64,000 bases of DNA from CAVRAZ01 sp963719135 (lineage in GTDB: Bacteria; Pseudomonadota; Gammaproteobacteria; DSM-19610): positions 1 to 64,000 of the forward strand of contig CAVRAZ010000007.1 of the NCBI GenBank assembly GCA_963719135.1. The letters are read 5' to 3'. Shown here piece by piece: positions 56,905 through 64,000 of this stretch. Within the stretch, counting starts at the first letter, position 1. Every line of letters starts with the position of its first letter. A program made the position numbers and the translations under genes. The notes beneath the pieces are model-generated. The model was not told where the DNA came from and did no database searches. It worked only from the letters and a program-made list of their open reading frames with translations.

Positions 56905-57675
56905 TTGATATCGGATGAAGCCGTCAAGCAGAAGTTCCAGACGTACGTGAACGCACCGGACGTCGTCGCCGGCATGCTGAAGTTGAAGGGACGGCCCGCG
57001 GCGGGCTTCCACCTGGACCCGAAGATCAGCGTGCAGATCAGCCGGGGAATTCCGATGACCGAGTGGGATTGCGCGCAGCCGGCGGTCTGCAACCGCCACA
57101 CGACGGTATTCAACACCTTCGGCGTCATCCCGAAATTCTGCTTCGGCTGCTTCAAGGTTCTGATCCAGGCGCGCAACGTGGTGGAACTGTTCAAGGTGCT
57201 GATGCTGTACGACAGACTCAAGCTGCCGCGGGACATCACGCGCAAGTGCATGGTGGAGACCCGAAGCTACAGCGTCGGGCCGTACAAGGGCTACCTCTAT
57301 TGCAGAGGCTTTGAGGAAGGCAGCGCGGTGCGCGAGATCGTCCGCCAGGCCGTGTCCGAAGAAATCTCGCCCGACGTCGTCGTCGGAATGCGCCATTGCG
57401 AGACCGAATACGCGCTGATCTACCCCGAGTTCGCGGAGGTCGAGCCGGAGAAGCAGATGAAATACAGGCCCGAGTGGCAATACTACGAAGATTTCGTCGA
57501 TGCGAATTTCGTGTTCGACGAGCTGGAGGTTCCCGATTCGCGCGGGCAGACGGAAACGCCGTCGCGGGAGATTTTCGCCATGCAGTACTGGTTGCGCTAC
57601 GCGGCGACCATCGGCGACATGAGTTACCTGACGCTCACCGACGGCAGGTATCTGGAGCCGCTGCCGCAGCAGTGA
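56905..57675 (+). CDS. Unrecognised cysteine-rich cytoplasmic protein
   Basis: Encodes 256 residues from TTG 56905 (ISDEAVKQKFQTYVNAPDVV). I do not recognise the family. There is no signal peptide or membrane helix. Seven cysteines lie in the first 160 residues or so: WDCAQPAVCNRHTTVF, KFCFGCFKVLIQA (a Cys-x-x-Cys pair), RKCMVETRSYS and YLYCRGFEEG, and one more is in VGMRHCETEYALIYPE. The spacing could hold a metal. The C-terminal part is acidic and rich in aromatics (YYEDFVDANFVFDELEV). Codon use matches the core genes. A possible Fur-like dyad lies upstream. It is a stand-alone gene facing an SMR-like gene. Confidence 0.65.
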   Translation: MISDEAVKQKFQTYVNAPDVVAGMLKLKGRPAAGFHLDPKISVQISRGIPMTEWDCAQPAVCNRHTTVFNTFGVIPKFCFGCFKVLIQARNVVELFKVLMLYDRLKLPRDITRKCMVETRSYSVGPYKGYLYCRGFEEGSAVREIVRQAVSEEISPDVVVGMRHCETEYALIYPEFAEVEPEKQMKYRPEWQYYEDFVDANFVFDELEVPDSRGQTETPSREIFAMQYWLRYAATIGDMSYLTLTDGRYLEPLPQQ

Positions 57676-57712
57676 AGGAAACCTCAGGGCCCGTCCCCTG
57701 TTTCCCGGTTCT

Positions 57713-58060
57713 TCAGGACTCCATGTTCATCAGCAGTACGCCCGCAAACGCCATGGCGATGCCGACGCCCTGGCCGATGCTCAGGGATTCCTTGAAGTAC
57801 AGCACGCCAGCCGCGACGATGATAAGACTATACAACACGGTCTGCAGGTTGCCGATGACGCTCAGTTGCCACCCGTTCAGGAACGCATAGGTGAAGAACG
57901 CGATCTGGTACAGATAGAGCGCCAGCGCCGCCGCCATCCACGGACTCGCCAGCGCCTGCATGAAGCCGCCCGCCAGCGCGGCCTTTTTCAGAAACACATC
58001 ACCGACGCCGACGGCGACCACCGCAAGAACCAGCAGTACGAGGTGAAAGAGTTTGAGCAT
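57713..58060 (-). CDS. Four-helix SMR/EamA-like membrane protein
   Basis: From ATG 58060 (GGCGG upstream) the product has 115 residues and four hydrophobic helices: LFHLVLLVLAVVAVGVGDVF, PWMAAALALYLYQIAFFTYA, IGNLQTVLYSLIIVAAGVLY and GQGVGIAMAFAGVLLMNM. The FKESLSIGQ loop before the last helix is typical of EmrE-like and EamA half-transporters. The conserved glutamate of EmrE helix 1 is not evident (GVGDVFLKKAAL has Asp). It may be a small exporter or flippase subunit such as ArnE/F type; the substrate is unknown. Confidence 0.75.
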   Translation of the reverse strand: MLKLFHLVLLVLAVVAVGVGDVFLKKAALAGGFMQALASPWMAAALALYLYQIAFFTYAFLNGWQLSVIGNLQTVLYSLIIVAAGVLYFKESLSIGQGVGIAMAFAGVLLMNMES

Positions 58061-58433
58061 ATCCGCCGGCCTCTGTCGATCGACCGGTGCGAGCGGCACC
58101 GCATTCGCCGGTGCCGGTCCCGGTCGCGGGATTGTTCCTGGTGTTCCGCCGGAAGCGGGGCAGGTGTCGTGCCAACCCGGTGCAGGTTCGCAATAACTGT
58201 CATAGCCGCTTGATTTCAGAGCACTCGTCGTGTTTCAGGTTCAACGCGCAAAGCTTCCGGCGGAACCCTTAGGTTTGCCGCAGCCCAACAGCCGTCCTCG
58301 GCGTGTTGCGCTGCACACAACGGATGTAAGGGCTGTGCCGGTTTCCCGGTGACAACGCCTGCGCCATCGTCTAGAGTTCGACGAACAGGCCGGCGTCGCA
58401 AAATCCGGCTGGAGACTGATGCGGGAACCCTTT
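58061..58433. other. Gap with no recognised gene
   Basis: About 370 bases between divergent genes (SMR-like and SDR). No gene, no clear repeat and no strong promoter motif were recognised. Confidence 0.4.
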
Positions 58434-59150
<717 letters not shown>

Positions 59151-59251
59151 CACTCTTTGCCGGCAGTTGCCCTGCAGGGCGCGTCCCGATCCGGAGTGTC
59201 CGGGCGGCAACTCCTGGTTTGCTATAATTTCGCCGCGACAAGGAGATGTCT

Positions 59252-59668
59252 GTGCGCGCAGCCGACGTGATGACCAAATCCCCCGTTACCATCGAAATGG
59301 ACGATTCATTGTCGACCGTGAAGGACATGTTCGAACTAAGCGGATTCCATCATCTGCTGGTGGTCGAGGACGGAAAATTGTTTGGTGTCGTATCCGATCG
59401 GGATTTGCTGAGGGCGGTCAGCCCGCGCATCGGCACAGTGGCGGAAACGGTCCGCGACACCGCGACGCTGAACAAGCGGGTGCATCAGATCATGACCAGA
59501 CGGCCGGTCACCGTGCGTCCGGACGCGACCCTGTCTGAAGTCGTCCGCCAATTCAACAGTCACCGGTTTTCCGTGTTGCCGGTGGTCGACGACCAGGCCA
59601 GACCGGTCGGAATCATCAGTTGGCGGGATGTCTTCAAGGCCATCGAACCCCATCTGGACGCACTCTGA
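59252..59668 (+). CDS. CBS-pair protein
   Basis: A 138-residue protein made of two CBS domains (DVMTKSPVTIEMDDSLSTVK and QIMTRRPVTVRPDATLSEVV). Such pairs bind adenosyl nucleotides and sense energy status. I prefer GTG 59252, because AGGAG at 59241-59245 is six bases away; ATG 59246 directly abuts that site and cannot use it. A -10 like TATAAT is at 59223-59228, so the leader would be very short. There is no attached enzyme or transporter domain. Partner unknown. Confidence 0.85.
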   Translation: MRAADVMTKSPVTIEMDDSLSTVKDMFELSGFHHLLVVEDGKLFGVVSDRDLLRAVSPRIGTVAETVRDTATLNKRVHQIMTRRPVTVRPDATLSEVVRQFNSHRFSVLPVVDDQARPVGIISWRDVFKAIEPHLDAL

Positions 59669-59741
59669 CTCCGCTCCCCGCTCGCCCGGATGCTCAAACA
59701 ACCGGTACCTTCGCGGTCGGGAAATCGGCGGATGCACCCGG

Positions 59742-60242
59742 TCACTCTCCGATCGCCTGCCGCAAAAACCGGAACAATACGCGGCCTGCCTTGGGCGCTG
59801 CGCCCTGTTTGCGCTCCGCGCGCGCCTGGTGCACCAGGCCGGTCAGTTGTCGCCTATCGACGTCCGGGTAGTCCCGTAGCAGTGCCTCGATGGCCGTGTC
59901 GCCCTGGTCGATCAAGCGGTCGCGCCAGTGTTCCAGACGATGATGCGCCTGGGCGGACCGGCGCCGTCCCGCCCCGACGGTGGCCAGATACTCGGCGACC
60001 GGCCGGGTATCGATCGAACGCATCAGTTTACCGATGTATTGCAGGTGGCGCTTCAGCGCGCCATGGGCGCGGATGCGCCCGGCCTCGCGCAGGGCCGCGA
60101 CGAGTTGATCCGGCAGCGCGAGCCGCGTCCAGTCCGCCTCCGTCAGCGTCAGCAGCGCGCGACCCAGTTCCTGTGCGTCCTCCGCAGCGCGCTTGAGCTG
60201 CGATTTGCTGGCGCGCAGGTCGGTCTGGTTTTCGTCTTCCAC
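59742..60242 (-). CDS. yjgA: Ribosome-associated protein YjgA (DarP, DUF615)
   Basis: YjgA/DarP helps late 50S subunit assembly. The family region starts SKSQLKRAAEDAQELGRALL and continues RLALPDQLVAALREAGRIRA, HGALKRHLQYIGKLMRSIDT and HRLEHWRDRLIDQGDTAIEA. It ends LFRFLRQAIGE. Only non-ATG starts fit: I chose GTG 60242, giving 166 residues; the frame remains open to 60779 but that extension is antisense to the oxygenase gene. It is divergent from the 2OG oxygenase with a concentric palindrome between them. Confidence 0.88.
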   Translation of the reverse strand: MEDENQTDLRASKSQLKRAAEDAQELGRALLTLTEADWTRLALPDQLVAALREAGRIRAHGALKRHLQYIGKLMRSIDTRPVAEYLATVGAGRRRSAQAHHRLEHWRDRLIDQGDTAIEALLRDYPDVDRRQLTGLVHQARAERKQGAAPKAGRVLFRFLRQAIGE

Positions 60243-60284
60243 AACGGGTTCCGCGGTTTGCCCTGTCCGCGACGGAACGCGGGC

Positions 60285-60331
60285 GTTTATACTGCCGGTT
60301 CGGACCGGACGGTCCGTCGGGGAGTATAAAC
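60285..60331. promoter_or_regulatory. 47-bp concentric palindrome in the yjgA / oxygenase intergenic region
   Basis: Outer arms GTTTATACT (60285-60293) and AGTATAAAC (60323-60331) enclose inner arms CGGACCG (60301-60307) and CGGTCCG (60310-60316), all centred on 60308. The right outer arm overlaps the GGGGAG ribosome site of the oxygenase gene. It could be an operator for divergent control or an RNA hairpin that hides the ribosome site. Confidence 0.6.
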
Positions 60332-60332
60332 C

Positions 60333-60848
60333 ATGGCCGCGGACGAGGATTTCTTTCTCGCCGAACTCAACGACAGCGCATCGGTCAACGCCGGGCTGTG
60401 GAACGATTTCAACGCCGTTCTGGGCACGGACCGGGTCCGGGGCACGCACCTGTTCCAGGGCCGCTACGAGAACCTTTACGTCGACGCCGAAGACGTGCCG
60501 GCCATCGAGCCGCTGCTGGCGGCGGCGCGCGCCCATGCGGCCGCCCGGGTCGGTTGTCCGGCCGCGCGCCTGTCGACGGGGTTCTGGTTCAACCTGATGC
60601 AGCCGGGGCAGGCGACGCTGCCGCACAGTCACGACGATGACGACGAGCTGCTGTCCGGCGTCTACTACGTGCGTGTCCCACCGGATTCCGGCGAACTCGT
60701 TCTTCACTTCCCCGGCGGCCGACGATCGATCGAGCCCCGCGAGGGCCGGTTCGCGTTTTTCAGCCCGCGTCTCGTCCATGAAGTGGAGCGCAACGGGAGC
60801 GACCGCCCGCGCCTGTCGATCGGCATGAACTTCGGGATTCGCGACTGA
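60333..60848 (+). CDS. Putative 2-oxoglutarate/Fe(II)-dependent oxygenase
   Basis: Encodes 171 residues with a cupin-like double-stranded beta-helix. The iron site is visible as His-x-Asp in TLPHSHDDDDELLSGVYYV (about residue 98) and the distal His in FFSPRLVHEVERN (about 155). The Arg in RPRLSIGMNFG should bind 2-oxoglutarate. This resembles the group of putative 2OG oxygenases with the FWFNLMQPGQATLPHSH pattern, whose substrates are unknown. A GGGGAG site precedes ATG 60333 and lies partly inside the palindrome described above. It is convergent with mgtE, whose stop lies seven bases away. Confidence 0.8.
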   Translation: MAADEDFFLAELNDSASVNAGLWNDFNAVLGTDRVRGTHLFQGRYENLYVDAEDVPAIEPLLAAARAHAAARVGCPAARLSTGFWFNLMQPGQATLPHSHDDDDELLSGVYYVRVPPDSGELVLHFPGGRRSIEPREGRFAFFSPRLVHEVERNGSDRPRLSIGMNFGIRD

Positions 60849-60855
60849 GCGGGGC

Positions 60856-62214
60856 TCAGGTCAGATACAGCGTGCCCAGTCCGAGAAAGGCCATGAAGCC
60901 CACGCAGTCGGTCACCGTGGTCAGCAGCACGGAGCCGGCCAGTGCGGGGTCGATGCCGATGCGCTTCAGCACCAGCGGGATGGTCACGCCCGCCAGCGCC
61001 GCACATATCAGGTTGATAACGATCGCGGCGGCGATGATGGCGCCGATCTCGGTGTTCCTGAACCAGGCGATCGCCACCGCAGCGAGAACCAGCGACCAGA
61101 TGATGCCGTTCATCAGGCTCACCATGATTTCCTTGCGCATGAGTGTGCGCGCATTGCTGGGCCCGACCTGGCCGAGCGCCAGTCCGCGGATCATGATGGT
61201 CAGCGTCTGACTGCCGGCGATGCCGCCCATGCTGGCGACGATGGGCATCAGCACCGCCAGCGCCACGACTTTGTCCAGCGTGTGTTCGAACAACCCGATG
61301 ACCCAGGACGCCAGCACCGCGGTTGCCAGGTTCAGCCCCAGCCACAGTGCGCGTCGCTTGGCGCTGGTCGTCACCGGCGCAAAGATGTCGTCCTCCTCGT
61401 CCAGACCGGCGCGTTTCATCATCGTGCGGTCGGCCTGTTCGCGCATGACGTCGATGACGTCGTCGACCGTGATGCGTCCCAGCAGCTTGCCGTTGTCGTC
61501 GATGACCGGCGCCGAGACCAGGTCGCGGTCCTCGAACAGGCGGGCGACCTCGCTGTCGCGCAGGGTGGCGGGAATGCCGTCGATGTCGCGGTCCATGACG
61601 TCGGCCACCGTCAGGTCGGGGTCGCTGGTCAGCAGCCGGGTGAGCGGCAGCAGCCCCTGGTAGCGGTCGAACCGGTTGACCACGATCAGGCTGTCGGTCA
61701 GTTCCGGAATGGTGCCGCGCAGGCGCAGATAGCGCGACACGACGTCCAGCGACACATTCGAGCGCACCGTGACGATGTCGAGGTTCATCAGGCCGCCGGC
61801 CGTGTCCTCGGGGTAGGACAGCACCGCTTCCAGGTGATCGCGGTTCTGCTTGTCCATGGAGCGCAGCAGCTCCTGGTTGACCGCGCCCGGCAGACTCTGC
61901 ATCAGGTCCGCGAGGTCGTCCGTGTCCATGTCCTCGGTGGCGGCGACAAGCTGCGCCGTCTCCATTTCGTCGATCAGGCCGGCGCGGACTTCTTCGTTGA
62001 CTTCCAGCAGGACATCGCCCTTGTCCTCAGGCGGAATCAATTCCCAGATCAGTTCGCGCGGCCCGTGCGGCAGCGATTCGACCAGGTCGGCGGTCTCGGC
62101 GGGATGCAGTCCGGTCAGGAGCCGCCGCACCTGTTCGGCGGTGCCGCTTTGCAGGGCCGCGGTCAGGGTTTCCAGGCGCTGTTGGGTGCTGTTCTTTTCG
62201 GCTGAGTCAGCCAT
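60856..62214 (-). CDS. mgtE: Magnesium transporter MgtE
   Basis: MgtE is a magnesium channel gated by cytoplasmic magnesium. The 452-residue protein has the superhelical N domain (LETLTAALQSGTAEQVRRLL, ESLPHGPRELIWELIPPEDK), a CBS pair (around 140-260, AGGLMNLDIVTVRSNVSLDV and DVMDRDIDGIPATLRDSEVA) and five C-terminal helices. The last part holds LALGQVGPSNARTLMRKEIM and AALAGVTIPLVLKRIGIDPA with the pore Asp. The gene lies next to PTS enzyme I on the same strand, an arrangement common in this class. Confidence 0.94.
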   Translation of the reverse strand: MADSAEKNSTQQRLETLTAALQSGTAEQVRRLLTGLHPAETADLVESLPHGPRELIWELIPPEDKGDVLLEVNEEVRAGLIDEMETAQLVAATEDMDTDDLADLMQSLPGAVNQELLRSMDKQNRDHLEAVLSYPEDTAGGLMNLDIVTVRSNVSLDVVSRYLRLRGTIPELTDSLIVVNRFDRYQGLLPLTRLLTSDPDLTVADVMDRDIDGIPATLRDSEVARLFEDRDLVSAPVIDDNGKLLGRITVDDVIDVMREQADRTMMKRAGLDEEDDIFAPVTTSAKRRALWLGLNLATAVLASWVIGLFEHTLDKVVALAVLMPIVASMGGIAGSQTLTIMIRGLALGQVGPSNARTLMRKEIMVSLMNGIIWSLVLAAVAIAWFRNTEIGAIIAAAIVINLICAALAGVTIPLVLKRIGIDPALAGSVLLTTVTDCVGFMAFLGLGTLYLT

Positions 62215-62585
62215 AACCGGGGCCTCGACACGAATCTTGCATCAGCCGAACAGTGTAACAGCCCCCGACAGGGGAAAGAATCGGCGCCCGGCCCGGGTCC
62301 ATGGGAAAAGATGCAATTGCGTGTCTGCAGGGTGCGGCAGGGGTCGCAGCGGCACGTTCGCGCTGCGGGGTGTTCTGTTGCATCGCGCAGCGCGCGCAAG
62401 ACGCGATGCCTGGCGGTATCGGCAGCCTGTCCTGGTGCACCGTATGGCTGTTGCGCACTGCCTGGATCGGCGGCATGTCGGGCTTGCCCGCGCCTGCGGG
62501 TGTCCAGACAGGTGCGGCTTCATGATTGTCCGGCTTGCCGTCGCGTCCCTCGCGGTTGATCCTTGAATCGACTGCCGGCCGGGTC
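62215..62585. other. Gap with no recognised gene
   Basis: About 370 bases between ptsI and mgtE on the same strand. No gene was recognised. Near 62535-62560 there is a single degenerate arm (TCGCGTCCCTCGCGGTTGA) like those of the inverted-repeat elements at 41.6 and 45.6 kb. Confidence 0.45.
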
Positions 62586-64000
62586 CTATTGCCGGTTCAG
62601 TTCTTCCAGCAGGCCCTCGATTTCCTCGTCGTTGTCGCTGGACAGGAGTTTGCGCACCAGCGGGGCCAGCGCTTCGATGCGTGTGTTGTTGATGACGCTT
62701 TTGACCTCGAGCAGCCGCGTGGGCGGCACGCTGAAATCGGTCAGACCCATGCCCAGCAGCAGCCGCGTGTAGCGGGTATCGCCGGCCATCTCGCCGCACA
62801 TGGAAACCGGCACGCCACTGTTCTTGCCGGCTTCGATCACCATCTGAATCAGGCGCAGCACGGCCGGGTGCAGCGGGTTGTACAGGTAGGTTACGGCTTC
62901 GTCGACGCGGTCTATGGCCAGCGTGTACTGGATCAGATCGTTGGTGCCGATCGAGAGGAAATCCAGCCGGCGCGCGAACAGCTTGGCGTTGAGCGCCGCC
63001 GCCGGCACCTCGATCATGCCGCCGAGCGGCACATTCGGATCGAACGCCAGTCCCTCTTCGCGCAGTTCCCGCTTGATCTCGTCGATGAGCTTGAATATGA
63101 GGTCGAGTTCCCCGCCGATCGACAGCATGGGAATCATGATGCGTATCGGCCCCTTGCTCGATGCACGCAATATGGCACGCAGTTGGGGCCGAAACAGGTC
63201 CAGGTGTTGCAGGCAGAGCCGTATGGCGCGCAATCCCAGCGCCGGGTTGGTCGGCACGTGCGCCGACGACGGCAGCGTGATGAAGCACTTGTCCGCGCCC
63301 AGGTCCAGGGTGCGGATGGTCAGCGGGATGCCCTTCAGTGCGCGGATGACGGCGATATAGTTGTCGAGCTGTTCCTGTTCCTCCGGAATGTCGTCGCGGT
63401 TCAGGAACAGAAATTCGGTGCGGTACAGGCCGATGCCGTCCGCGCCGACCCGCCGCGCCGCGCGCACGTCCTCCTTCAGCTCGATATTGGCGTTGAGGCT
63501 GATGGGCTCGCCGTCCCGCGTGGTCGCCGGCAGATCGCGCAGGCGTTTCAAATCGGTGCGGCGGCGGTGCTCCCGGCGCTGAAGTTGACGGTATTGCTTG
63601 AGCGTCTCCGGGTCGGGGTCGGCGATGACCACGCCTTCCTCGCCATCGATCACCAGCGTGTCGCCGTCGTGGATCGCCGAGGTGAACTGCACGCCCACCA
63701 CGGCCGGAATGTCCAGACTGCGGGTGAGGATCGCAGTATGCGACAACGGGCCGCCCGACTCGGCCACGAATCCGGCGACGCCCTGGTGCTGGAACAGCGC
63801 GACTTCCTCCGGCGTCAGATCGTGCGCCACCACGATCGCGCCGGCGACGCGCGCATCGTCCCTGGCGGCATGGTTTTCCTGGCCGAGCAGGAACCGCATG
63901 ATGCGATTGATGACGTGATCGACGTCGTCCTTGCGCGTGCGCAGGTACGGGTCGTCCATCTGCTCGAACACGGCGACGAGTGCGTCGCGCTGGGATTTGA
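62586..64000 (-). CDS. ptsI: PEP-protein phosphotransferase (PTS enzyme I), C-terminal part
   Basis: Enzyme I takes phosphate from PEP and passes it to HPr. The frame is open through the window edge at 64000, so the N-terminus is missing. Visible parts are the phosphohistidine region GFVAESGGPLSHTAILTRSL with the active-site His, and the PEP-binding barrel (GIGLYRTEFLFLNRDDIPEE, TIRTLDLGADKCFI, GTNDLIQYTLAIDR). The catalytic Cys loop is VPVSMCGEMAGD. About 471 residues are seen. Without the N-terminus I cannot exclude the PtsP (nitrogen) form, but the mgtE neighbourhood favours the HPr-linked enzyme. Confidence 0.9.
   Translation of the reverse strand, partial: KSQRDALVAVFEQMDDPYLRTRKDDVDHVINRIMRFLLGQENHAARDDARVAGAIVVAHDLTPEEVALFQHQGVAGFVAESGGPLSHTAILTRSLDIPAVVGVQFTSAIHDGDTLVIDGEEGVVIADPDPETLKQYRQLQRREHRRRTDLKRLRDLPATTRDGEPISLNANIELKEDVRAARRVGADGIGLYRTEFLFLNRDDIPEEQEQLDNYIAVIRALKGIPLTIRTLDLGADKCFITLPSSAHVPTNPALGLRAIRLCLQHLDLFRPQLRAILRASSKGPIRIMIPMLSIGGELDLIFKLIDEIKRELREEGLAFDPNVPLGGMIEVPAAALNAKLFARRLDFLSIGTNDLIQYTLAIDRVDEAVTYLYNPLHPAVLRLIQMVIEAGKNSGVPVSMCGEMAGDTRYTRLLLGMGLTDFSVPPTRLLEVKSVINNTRIEALAPLVRKLLSSDNDEEIEGLLEELNRQ

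Noticed and set aside
60243..60779. N-terminal extension of yjgA
   Set aside because: Antisense to the 2OG oxygenase gene and without homology; YjgA homology begins after 60242.

Overview
The window reads as a high-GC gammaproteobacterial chromosome, probably an environmental lineage near the Chromatiales or similar sulfur-oxidising/methanotrophic groups; the genus cannot be named from sequence alone. Support comes from gene order: miaB-ybeZ-ybeY-corC-lnt, then leuS-lptE-holA-proA-nadD-rsfS-rlmH-maf-rng-yhdP-nit, then mgtE next to ptsI, plus several VPLPA/PEP-CTERM envelope proteins. No tRNA gene, CRISPR array or rRNA was found.

Region 1 (1 to about 20.6 kb) is accessory and heavily rearranged. 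It holds remnants or copies of five insertion sequence families: ISL3, IS3, IS91/ISCR, IS66 (complete, with an 8-bp target duplication) and IS200. It also holds a truncated hicA with an intact hicB, a secreted LamG-like protein, a DUF2975 / XRE / serine hydrolase / TspO operon, an ABC exporter preceded by two tandem membrane micropeptide ORFs, and a DNA methyltransferase that lacks its N-terminal part. The main feature is a 2.5-kb transporter cassette (bile-acid/sodium-symporter-like gene plus APC permease gene) present twice, at 1772-4251 and 7631-10409. Each copy ends exactly at a 51-bp motif that also lies downstream of an IS91/ISCR-type transposase remnant, so the cassette looks like rolling-circle cargo.

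Region 2 (20.8 to 25.3 kb) carries tadA, three VPLPA-CTERM protein genes (one frameshifted), a small hypothetical gene behind a perfect inverted repeat, and a frameshifted SARP/BTAD regulator. Region 3 (25.5 to 34.3 kb) is central carbon metabolism: ppc, glgA (frameshifted), gnd, zwf and pgi. These link PEP carboxylation, glycogen synthesis and the oxidative pentose phosphate pathway. A fourth VPLPA-CTERM gene follows.

Region 4 (35.4 to 56.5 kb) is conserved core: RNase P RNA, tRNA modification, ribosome maturation, lipoprotein acylation, leucyl-tRNA synthetase, LPS export lipoprotein, polymerase delta subunit, proline and NAD synthesis, nucleotide sanitation, RNase G, YhdP and a nitrilase-family amidase. 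Two 250-bp elements bounded by long inverted repeats sit between genes here. Region 5 (56.9 kb to the end) has a cysteine-rich protein I do not recognise, an SMR-like protein, an SDR, a CBS-pair protein, yjgA/darP divergent from a 2OG-Fe(II) oxygenase across a concentric palindrome, mgtE, and the C-terminal part of PTS enzyme I running off the end.

Frameshifts are frequent before 30 kb (including in glgA) and none was seen after it. Part of this may be uncorrected sequencing error and part real decay in mobile DNA.
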